A stretch of 64,000 nucleotides of DNA, from contig CM019823.1 in the NCBI GenBank assembly GCA_009763385.1, positions 41,660,444-41,724,443 of the forward strand, given 5' to 3'. The notes under the pieces are model-generated. The model saw only the letters and a list, made by a program, of their open reading frames with translations. It searched no databases and was not told where the DNA came from. This DNA comes from Coix lacryma-jobi var. lacryma-jobi (lineage: Eukaryota; Streptophyta; Magnoliopsida; Poales; Poaceae). Shown here piece after piece: positions 55,844 to 64,000 of this stretch (within the stretch, counting starts at the first letter, position 1; every line of letters starts with the position of its first letter). Position numbers and translations under genes: made by a program.

Positions 55844-58351
55844 GTGAACTACAAGACCGGTGGATCTCATTGGGTGATTGATAGTGGTTGCACACAACAT
55901 ATGACCGGTGATCCCCGGATGTTCACCTCACTAGAAGAGAATGTCAATGACCAAGAAAAGATTACATTTGGTGACAACTCAAAGGGCAATGTCAAGGGAT
56001 TGGGCAAAGTGGCTATATCAAATGATCATACCATCTCCAATGTGCTTCTAGTTGCATCATTGATCTTCAACTTGCTATCCGTTGGGCAACTATGTGATCT
56101 TGGCTTTCAATGTTTGTTCACCGACAAAGAAGTGGTTGTGTCCAAGAAAAATGATACACAAGTGATCTTCAAAGGCTTTAGATACAATAATCTCTATCTA
56201 GTAGATTTCACCTCCGAAGATGCCAACTTGAAGACATGTTTGTTCACTAAGCAATCACTTGGTTGGCTATGGCATAGAAGATTGGCTCATGTGGGAATGA
56301 ACACTCTCAACAAGCTATTGAAAAAGGATTTGGTTAGAGGCTTGAAGGATGTCAAATTTGAGAAGGACAAATTGTGTAGTGCATGTCAAGCCGACAAGCA
56401 AGTTGCAAATACTCATCCAACCAAAGCCTTTGTGTCAACATCAAGAGAGTTAGAGCTACTTCACATGGATCTATTTGGGCCAACAACATATGCTAGCTTG
56501 GGTGGAAATCTCTATTACCTAGTGATTGTTGATGATTATTCTAGATACACTTGGGTATTCTTTCTTCATGACAAATCCGAAGCAACCCCTTCATTCAAGA
56601 AGTTTGCCAAGAGAGCCCAAAATGAATTTGACTTGAAGATCAAGAAAATTAGAAGTGATAATGGAAGGGAATTTGACAACACCCACATTGAGGAATATTG
56701 TGATGAAGTTGGGATCAAGCATGAAGTCTCCGCAACCTACACACCACAACAAAATGGGGTAGTTGAGAGGAAGAACCGGACACTAATCACTCTAGCAAGA
56801 ACAATGTTAGATGAGTACACTACACCGGAAAAATTTTGGGCGGAAGCAATCAACACCGCTTGCTATGCATCAAACTGGTTGTTCCCCCATCGTCTCCTTG
56901 GCAAGACCCCCTATGAGCTACTCAACAATAAGAAGCCGGATATATCATTCTTTAGAGTGTTTGGGTGCAAATGCTACATCTACAAGAAGCGCCAACACCT
57001 AGGGAAGTTCCAACGCCGATGTGATATTGGTTTTCTTGTTGGTTACTCATTGAATTCCAAAGCATATCGAGTATTCAACCATGCCACCGGGATGGTAGAA
57101 GAAACATATGATGTGGAATTCGATGAATCTAATGGCTCTCAAGGAGAGCATGAAAATCTTGATGATGTAGGTGATGAACCATTGAGGGAAGCAATGAAGA
57201 ACATGCCGGTTGGAGCCATCATGCCTAAAGATGATGATGATGATGTGCAAGTCATTGGCAAGCCATCCTCATCCAATGTACCACAAGATGATGACAAAAA
57301 TGGGAGAGAGCCATTTGAAGATACTCATGTCTCCCATGAACAAATGGTGGTACAAGCTCAAGATGTTGATGCTCCTCAAGCGGCCCCTCAAGTGGTTGAT
57401 CAAAGAACTACTCCTCTACTACAAGCTCATCCTCAAGATCTCATCATAGGGAGTCCAACAAGGGGTGTAATGACTCGATCTCAAAAACTTGCTTTATTTA
57501 TTGAACATCACTCATTTGTGTCTCTTGTTGAGCCTACCATTGTAGATGAAGCTCTAGGTGATCCGGATTGGGTGAATGCTATGCATGAAGAATTAAACAA
57601 CTTCACCCTCAACCAAGTTTGGACACTTGAAGAGCGACCCAAAGGCGCAAGAGTCATTGGAACAAAATGGGTGTTTAGAAACAATCAAGATGATCAAGGC
57701 AAGGTTGTTAGAAACAAGGCAAGGCTAGTGGCAAAAGGGTTATCTCAAGTTGAAGGTTTGGATTTTGGAGAGACCTTTGCGTCGGTTGCAAGACTCGAAG
57801 CCATTCGTATCCTCCTTGCATATGCATCACATCATGACATTAAATTATATCAAATGGATGTGAAAAGTGCATTTTTAAATGGCTTCATAAATGAACTAGT
57901 CTATGTTGATCAACCTCCCGGGTTTGAAGACCCTAGATATCCTAATCATGTTTATAGGTTGTCCAAGGCGCTATATGGGCTTAAGCAAGCCCCAAGAGCA
58001 TGGTACGAGCGCCTCCGGGACTTCCTCATTGAGAAGGGCTTCATCATTAGGAAGGTCGACACCACACTATTCACCAAGAAGCTTGATGGAGAGATCTTCA
58101 TTTGTCAAGTCTACGTCGATGATATCATCTTCAGGTCAACAAATGAAGCCTATTGCAAGGAATTTGGTGACTTGATGTCGAAGGAGTTCGAAATGTCCAT
58201 GATTGGCGAGCTCACATTCTTCCTAGGCTTCCAAGTCAAGCAATTGAAGGAGGGGACTTTCATATCTCAAGAGAAGTATACAAAAGACCTCCTCAAGCGC
58301 TTCAACATGGATGATTGCAAGCCTATCAAGCGCTTCAACATGGATGATTAA
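55844..58351 (+). CDS. SIRE-type Pol: protease, integrase, reverse transcriptase (truncated)
   Basis: Frame one base off gag. Protease motif HWVIDSGCTQHMTGD at the start; GAG-pre-integrase H-x-H and C-x-x-C (WLWHRRLAHVGMN, LCSACQADK); integrase D, D, E in LHMDLFGPT, IRSDNGREF and TPQQNGVVERKNR. Acidic linker. RT begins WVFRNNQDDQGKVVRNKARLV, with MDVKSAFLNG and the catalytic YVDDIIF at about 58110. The frame ends after a duplicated KRFNMDD and a stop at 58349, with the RT thumb and start of RNase H missing. A 'tttcttgtgtgtgtag' acceptor-like stretch precedes the pol start. Confidence 0.9.
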   Translation: MNYKTGGSHWVIDSGCTQHMTGDPRMFTSLEENVNDQEKITFGDNSKGNVKGLGKVAISNDHTISNVLLVASLIFNLLSVGQLCDLGFQCLFTDKEVVVSKKNDTQVIFKGFRYNNLYLVDFTSEDANLKTCLFTKQSLGWLWHRRLAHVGMNTLNKLLKKDLVRGLKDVKFEKDKLCSACQADKQVANTHPTKAFVSTSRELELLHMDLFGPTTYASLGGNLYYLVIVDDYSRYTWVFFLHDKSEATPSFKKFAKRAQNEFDLKIKKIRSDNGREFDNTHIEEYCDEVGIKHEVSATYTPQQNGVVERKNRTLITLARTMLDEYTTPEKFWAEAINTACYASNWLFPHRLLGKTPYELLNNKKPDISFFRVFGCKCYIYKKRQHLGKFQRRCDIGFLVGYSLNSKAYRVFNHATGMVEETYDVEFDESNGSQGEHENLDDVGDEPLREAMKNMPVGAIMPKDDDDDVQVIGKPSSSNVPQDDDKNGREPFEDTHVSHEQMVVQAQDVDAPQAAPQVVDQRTTPLLQAHPQDLIIGSPTRGVMTRSQKLALFIEHHSFVSLVEPTIVDEALGDPDWVNAMHEELNNFTLNQVWTLEERPKGARVIGTKWVFRNNQDDQGKVVRNKARLVAKGLSQVEGLDFGETFASVARLEAIRILLAYASHHDIKLYQMDVKSAFLNGFINELVYVDQPPGFEDPRYPNHVYRLSKALYGLKQAPRAWYERLRDFLIEKGFIIRKVDTTLFTKKLDGEIFICQVYVDDIIFRSTNEAYCKEFGDLMSKEFEMSMIGELTFFLGFQVKQLKEGTFISQEKYTKDLLKRFNMDDCKPIKRFNMDD

Positions 58352-58384
58352 ATTATATCATGGAGTTCAAAAAAGCAAAATAAT

Positions 58385-58747
58385 ATGGCCTTGTCTACCG
58401 CCGAGGCGGAATACATAGCCGCGGGTGCTTGTTGTGCACAAATCCTTTACATGAAACAAACCCTTTTAGACTATGGTGTAGTTCTAGAAATGGTACCTTT
58501 GTTGTGTGACAATGAGAGCGCGGTTAAGCTTGCTAACAACCTGGTTCAACACTCTCGCACCAAGCACATAGATATTCGCCATCACTTTCTTAGAGACCAT
58601 GTTTCAAAGAAAGACATATCCTTAGAGGGAGTTAGAACCGAAGATCAATTGGTGGATATCTTCACAAAACCCCTAGATGAAAACACTCTTTGTAGATTGC
58701 GAAGTGAGCTTAATGTGCTTGATCTAAGTAACTTTGTCAAAAGGTGA
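58385..58747 (+). CDS. SIRE-type RNase H, C-terminal part
   Basis: ALSTAEAEYIAAGACCAQILYMKQTL, then LLCDNESAVKLANN and RTKHIDIRHHFLRDHV, are the conserved second half of copia RNase H. The frame ends NVLDLSNFVKR. It is separated from RT by the deletion at about 58310-58385 and is out of frame with it. Confidence 0.9.
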   Translation: MALSTAEAEYIAAGACCAQILYMKQTLLDYGVVLEMVPLLCDNESAVKLANNLVQHSRTKHIDIRHHFLRDHVSKKDISLEGVRTEDQLVDIFTKPLDENTLCRLRSELNVLDLSNFVKR

Positions 58748-60342
58748 AAGGGGGTTGTCTTTGCATTGCATTGTTCTATATGCCATGTTTAAATTATGCT
58801 ATGCACATAGGCTTGTCAGACGTGGTTAAGATAACCGCCCTAAAAAGCGTGTGAAGAAGCTTACCCATGAGCAAACTTGACAAACAACCTAGATTCACAT
58901 TTCGTATTGCATTGCATATGCATGGTTGTTGCTTTGTCGTTTCTTTTCGGTTAAGTTTTGAGCAACCGCTGTGTTCGTCCACCGCTAGGGGGAGCATTTG
59001 AGGCTCCTAATGGTTGAGACCCCTAGTTTCGGTGGCCACATGTTGTCTCCTTGGGATTTATCGCCTATTTTACCTAAAAATGATATATAGCCTATGGCAA
59101 AATACTTATAAAATTGAGGGTTTATGCGAGGATGCTCATACTAGGTTCCAATCGGTGTTTATTTGCCTCTTATTTGAGTTGGAACTTGGTTGGGAGAGGG
59201 AGCCACAACAGAAATCTTCAAAACAGCTCAAAATGCGGCATTGAACGCTGCATCGAACGCTCCCCCAGCGTCATATGCCCTGCACTGTAGACAGCTCCGA
59301 CTGGAACAGTGTCAGGGTAGCGTCTGATGTGTCCCCATCAGAGCGTCCGATGCCCCATCGGACGCTGCCCAGCGTCCGATGCCGAGGCATAGGACGCATC
59401 CGATGTGATTTTGGCCGTTTTGAACCTCTCTGGACAGGCATCGGAGCGTCCGTTGTGATTACAACGACGCGTCTGATGCCCCTTTAAGCGGCGCATTAGG
59501 TTCTACTCACTGGCTATCCGGTCCCACTCGTCATTTCCTTTTCATCTTCCTCGTGCTCGCCCTCGCCCGAGACGATGCCCCCGCGCGCCTGAACCCTAAC
59601 CGCCGCGCCTCGTTTTCTCCGGCCGCCGCTCCGCCGCGCTCGCAGCCGCGCGCCTCCACCGCAGCCGACCACGTGCGCTCGCCGCTATCGGGGAACCCCC
59701 CCACTCCTCGCCGGAGCCACGTCCGTGCTCGCCGGCGCTCGCGTCTACCTCACCGGAGACGTCTTCCCTGTCCACGAGCCCGTCCTCACTCTGGCCTCGT
59801 TTCCCCGGCCAACGAACCTCTACACAGTGAGCATTCCAACCCTCTTCCTTCACCATGTCCTCAAGGTGCTCGCTGAAATGCCCGAATGCCCGTTCCACCA
59901 TGTTTTGACCCTGTTTTCACTCAAACCTTTTGCAGTCCTCCTTGGTGTGGTTCGTGGGTGCCGGAACGTCCGTGACTTACCTCGCTCTTGGCTCGTTTCG
60001 TCGCACGTCAGGTAGCAAAGCCCATTCCTTATCTTATCTCCGTGCTTTGCTTCCGATAGGATTTCTCGTCTCTAGAATATATGTTCTTATATATATCCCG
60101 TCTATTCTTGCAGCGAGTCAGTGGCCTGTTTGTCAGTTGGGTTGTGACAGAGAACCCGGGGCCAAGCCTGCGGGTAAGGATCGAGGCCAAGCCTCGCGAG
60201 TGACAGCACAGTTGGGTGTCAGTGAGACAGGGGGAGCTTTTGTTCACCGGTTTTCTTGTCAGGTTGGGTTGTCAACTGAGCTCAGTCGTTCTTTCAGCGG
60301 CAATCCAGCTCTCTTCAGCGTCAGTGTTCCTTGTTCTTGTCA
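58748..60342 (+). other. Spacer between pol and the env-like ORF
   Basis: Contains an internal purine tract (ctagggggagcatttg near 58985), a second array of 'catcggacgc'-type palindromic words (59220-59480), a GC-rich leader (59555-59830) and an acceptor-like pyrimidine tract 'cttgttcttgtcag' just before 60343. Confidence 0.6.
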
Positions 60343-62890
60343 GCTATGCGCTGCAAGAACGTCAGTGGTGCTCCGGGGGACTCTCCTCCACGTCCCCCCT
60401 TCCGGTCAGAGGCCTGGGAAGGGGAAGCTGATCACACGCAGGAAGCGCACTCGAGAGCAGAGGGAGGCAGACCAGGCACGAGAGGTTGCAGCCGCCGCCG
60501 AGCGTGCAGAGCGGGGTGGCCGTGATGGCGGCTTGAGGATTGAGGACCAGTTGTCGCCAGAGCAGAGGCGTGCAGTTGAGGAGGTAGAGCGGTTCCACCA
60601 CTCTCCGACTGGCACGCTTATGGTTGCCGGTCGCCGGACGACGTTCACGTCTCCGGGTATGGAGCCCGAGAGCTCAGGACAGGGCCAGGCAAAGGCCAAG
60701 GCAGCAGAGGCCTCAGAGGCAGAGGCAGAGGCTGAGGAGGAGACCCCTGAGGAGGTTCCCAGGCGCCGGTCCACCCGTCGCAGGACAACGGTGCCACCCC
60801 GACCCGACGTCCCTCTGCGGGGAGCATGTGCTCCATCGAGGCGTGCGCCCCCGCTGATCCCGCGTCTGGACCTCCGGGCAGCTACCTGTTTTCCGATCCA
60901 GACACTCAGGCTCGTCCCAGTCGAGCAGTGGTTTCCCCGGGAGCGGCAGCAGCAGGCAGGACCAGCTTTCTATACAGTGCTGCATGAGGATTTCTACCAG
61001 GGCTACAGGAACGCCGGTATTTGCTTGCGTTCACAGCGAGTCTGTCCGCTAGAGGCAGTAGTCACGGCAGCTGGAGAGCAGATCCGTCTCATACTTACAT
61101 ATCTACCTGGACTAGCAGATCTTCTGGGGTGATCTGGCTTGTATGTTGAGGACTGGGTCTTTCAGTTCTATGCTTCGCTTTGGGTGCACCCGGACAGGGA
61201 GACTATCGAGTTTGCTTTTGAGGGGGAGCACTACAGGCTATTCTCTTCAGAGATCCGAAGTTGGTTTGGACTGAGCCACTCACAAACCCGGATCCATGAC
61301 CTGTGCTACGACCGGACGGAGCCACCCTGCCGCCCTCACGGTGGTGCCCAGTCGTCGACTGACTTGGTCCACCCCTGCTTTACTGAGCCCTTCGGCGAGG
61401 GTTCGAGTCGCGCGCCTAGGGATCTCACCCCTACGACTCAGATCCTCAACGAGGTTCTTCGGCGGACCTTGCTTCCCCGGGTTGGTTTCCGAGAGGGCCT
61501 TTCACGTCTGCAGCTGTGGTTACTTGCTTATCTGGTCAGGCAGCAGGAGTTCGATGTCTGGGACGTCATTCTGTGCGAGATGGAGGACATAGTGGCAGAG
61601 GGCATCAAGGTCCGTCGGCAGCTCCCGTATGCTCATTGGATCTCCTTCATTCTCTGGAAGGTAGCTGTCACTACTGGGAGCCGTCTAGCTCAGACACTCA
61701 CCGGATCCGCGACTGTGTTCCCTGAGTATAACATGAGTCAGCTGTTGGGACATGGTCGGGACTGTAGACAGCAGGAGCAGCAGGCACCGTCTAGTTCACG
61801 CCAGCGGCCAGAGGTTCCCGAGTTAGCTCAGGAGCAGGACGAGACAGTCCGGGCCCTCGCCGAGCAGGAGCTAGCAGAGTTAGAGGGTGGTGACACGTAC
61901 GTCGCAGAGGACCCCACCGACAGCTCGGACGAGGACTACCAGCTCCCGCCCCACTTTCAGCCTAGAGCACACGACTCACAGGCCGGGACGTCTGGTACTG
62001 CTTCCTCCGACCCCGCACTTCTTGCTATTCTGGCACGGATGGAGGAGCAGCAGCATCTGGCCCAGCAGCAGGCCCTGGCATAGCAGCAGGCTCAGGAGCG
62101 CTCAGACGCCATGCAGCGACAGATGATGGCACTTCAGCAGCAGACCTTGAGCTTCATGGAGCGTCTTGTGAGTGGTCCGCCTCAGTGGCAGTGGCAGCAG
62201 CCTCCTCCCCAGCACCAGATCCAGTGGCAGCCACCGGTTCCTCCGCATCCGCAGCAGCTTGGTCAGCAGCCGCCGCAGTTTCAGCAGCAACCATCTTTTG
62301 GCCAGAGCTCCTCCCAGTTCACCACATTCACCACTCCGCCTGGAGGAGCTCCCGTCTTCAGCCCTCTACACACCGGCTTCACTCCGCGCCCGATAGAGTC
62401 CCTCTATGCGACGACTACCTCAGTGACTCGGGATCTGTCAGCTACTTTCAGTGAGCTTACTGGATTTCCTACTCCAGATCTTTCGGATCCAGCTCCGACG
62501 TCGACGGCTCCAGTGACGTCCACTAATGAGAACCTTCCGAGTTCAGTGGCGTCCTCTGAGCAGGCCGAGCCCGTCCAGTCTAAGACTACTACTACAGCGC
62601 AGCCTGAGCTTTCCTCGATACCAGAGCTTCCGCACTCGGAGGCTCAGGCGGCTACAGCTACACAGACTGTGACTGTGACAGAGACTGCGATAGAGCCAGA
62701 GCAGACCGAGCATTCAGTGCCAGAGCCGACCCAGACCGCTTCTCAGCAACTTCCAGCTTTAGAGGGTCAGCAGGCTACCGACGTCTCCTCTTCCGACTTC
62801 GAGGAGTTTCTACAGCAGTTTGAGTTTACTCAGCGCTCTCCGGAGACGGCACCTGACTCGTCTGCGCCACCTCCGCCCTCCGACGCTTAG
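60343..62890 (+). pseudogene. Env-like ORF of the SIRE-type element, interrupted
   Basis: A single reading frame (shared by 59930-61132, 61139-62083 and 62111-62890) is broken by TGA at 61130-61132 and TAG at 62081-62083. The likely start is the ATG at 60343 (MRCKNVSGAPG), needing one more frame change near 60400. Features in order: basic and Glu-rich N-terminus (RRKRTREQREADQAREVAAAAER), PRRRSTRRRTT, a conserved core (WVFQFYASLWVHPDRETIEF, GEHYRLFSSEIRSWFGLS, YAHWISFILWKVAV) resembling the 'putative plant transposon protein' domain, then a Gln-rich region (62050-62330) and a Ser/Thr/Pro/Glu-rich tail. No clear signal peptide or fusion-type membrane anchor is seen, so 'env-like' is by position only. 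Confidence 0.7.
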
Positions 62891-63075
62891 ATTTGGTGCT
62901 TGACGCCAAAGGGGGAGAGTGAGCGAGTATAGCGATAGGGGGAGCGTTGTGAGAGGGTTTTGCTTCTTATGATGTGTTATGTTTCACATATGCTCTTTAC
63001 TTATTGCATCTTTTGGCACTTTGTTTTGTTATATACTTGTGCTATGGATCTCATGACATGATTGTGCTCACTATG
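62891..63075 (+). other. SIRE 3' internal region with purine tracts
   Basis: ccaaagggggagagtg (about 62907) and gatagggggagcgttg (about 62936) are polypurine-type tracts expected before a 3' LTR, but the LTR is not reached. Confidence 0.6.
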
Positions 63076-64000
63076 TGTTGACGTAAAATGTGACACCTCA
63101 CGCCAAGCACACAGCAAGCCGAAAAGCTAGCTTCAATCGGGTACCCGGAATGTGCTGAACCCGGAGACGTGCCAGTCGGTTTGACCTGAAAACCAACAAG
63201 GGAGCAAAACTATGAGAATATCTTTGGAACATGCCGGATAAAACCAGACAGTTCCGTATGTACGGCTTTGAAAGCCAATCACGACGGCACACAACTATAG
63301 AAGCTGTCTGTCAGAGCAAATTTATGAAGTCATTCGGCTAGTATGAGAACAGAGTATGTAAAATATATTAACTGCCGAATGCATATGTAAAAGAAGACAT
63401 GCTCGGACAAATGAAAGATGTTATAAAAGGTGACTCGCAAATATAAATCTATTCAAATAACACATGCATAGGCTAATCCAACTAATCAGCCGCACGTTTA
63501 GTCTTCATAAACCCGTCAAGCATAAACCCAAGCGAAGCTAATCCACCGCATGATACCACTTGCTATGAATCTACACCACTCCTTACAATTAGATTAATCC
63601 ACCGCATGATACGATCTAATTGTAAGAAGCTAAAAGCATGCATATATTTGAATAGATCTATAAAAGCTCATTACTCGTGTAAGCTTAACCAAAATCGGCA
63701 AACCAGCCGAATTGGGGTCCATGAAGAAGGAACAAACAAGTAAGCATGATTAAACTAATCTAAAACCTGCATCTGCCGCACGACACCTAGTTTCATCAAA
63801 GCCTAACCATGATTGACATGCATGAACCCACAACATGTGACAATCTAGATTGAAAGTTGGTTCGGCCATCATGATCTTATGACTAAAGGAGAGCACAAGC
63901 AAACTCGTGCGATGAGGCCGAACAAAGATCAATCTAAATTGGGCAAAAGAGTGTTGCATGAATTAAATAAGTGAAACATATAACACATGATAACTTAATG
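63076..64000 (+). mobile_element. Start of another LTR retrotransposon (partial, cut by window end)
   Basis: TGTTGACGTAAAATGTGACACC begins abruptly after SIRE sequence, with ctatg as the possible target site. The TG start, the 'gccgaa/ttcggc' words and the lack of coding fit the U3 of a Ty3/gypsy-like LTR. A 13-bp inverted repeat (63582-63594 and 63614-63626) lies inside. The family and right border cannot be shown from this window. Confidence 0.5.

Larger units (their letters stand above)
52621..63075 (+). mobile_element. Ty1/copia element of the SIRE/Maximus type with an env-like ORF (5' part damaged, 3' LTR not seen)
   Basis: LTR-like start TGTTGGTATTGAACGC at 52621. Then gag (to 55827), pol (55844-58747), a spacer and a downstream env-like ORF (about 60343-62890), then agggggag-type purine tracts at 62911-62945. 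This order is specific to SIRE/Maximus copia elements. The start of gag and the primer site are missing, pol has an internal deletion, and the env-like ORF has stops. Another LTR element begins at 63076 before any 3' LTR appears. Confidence 0.85.

Noticed and set aside
59553..59901. Frames on both strands in the GC-rich leader before the env-like ORF
   Set aside because: Compositional; no conserved domain.

Overview
The window looks like nuclear DNA of a grass (Poaceae). A panicoid such as sorghum, maize, sugarcane or Miscanthus is my inference from the repeat types, not a proof. The evidence is: two intron-rich genes with GT/AG splice sites whose proteins match known plant families, GC-rich first exons, many small MITEs, and large nested LTR retrotransposons typical of grass genomes. 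No bacterial operons, rRNA, tRNA or CRISPR arrays were seen.

Layout. 1-2.7 kb: intergenic, with one degraded MITE. 2.7-6.6 kb (minus): a 13-exon GSK3/SHAGGY-like kinase of the AtSK31/32 type; twelve exons read cleanly, but exon 5 has a cluster of small indels. 7.4-8.8 kb: remnants of a small gene and of a Mutator-like transposase. 8.83-30.16 kb: one Ty3/gypsy chromovirus (Tekay/Del type) with 4.25-kb LTRs and a perfect CTCAT target duplication, inserted in the Mutator-like remnant. It keeps an upstream ORF ('orf0') whose N-terminus resembles the histone H3 tail, has lost gag, and keeps a long PR-RT-RNaseH-IN-chromodomain frame. Its protease was split exactly inside the active-site motif by a second Ty3/gypsy element (14.19-22.55 kb, Athila-like, tRNA-Asp primer site, GTGCA duplication). 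That inner element has gag and two protease-like regions but no reverse transcriptase or integrase.

30.2-37.7 kb: MITE-rich intergenic DNA with a triplicated ~650-bp unit carrying a Tourist MITE, and a Stowaway MITE containing a 1.5-kb Harbinger-type element. 38.5-40.3 kb (plus): a complete five-exon rhomboid protease of the RBL2 type. 41.6-42.0 kb (minus): a short membrane-anchor ORF resembling the N-terminus of a pectin methyltransferase-like protein. 42.2-47.8 kb: AT-rich DNA with a degenerate minisatellite and a Stowaway MITE. 47.8-52.6 kb: one end of a CACTA transposon, interrupted by a Tekay-family solo LTR. 52.6-63.1 kb: a Ty1/copia SIRE/Maximus-type element with gag, pol and a downstream env-like ORF, degraded by deletions and two in-frame stops. 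63.1-64 kb: start of yet another LTR element, cut by the window edge.

The most unusual point is the Tekay orf0. Its first 23 residues share TARKSTG and PRxQLA with histone H3. It starts just after a good splice acceptor, and the same element encodes a chromodomain, so histone-tail mimicry in retrotransposon-chromatin interplay is a testable idea. The two cellular genes are unrelated in function (signalling kinase; intramembrane protease) and share no visible regulation.
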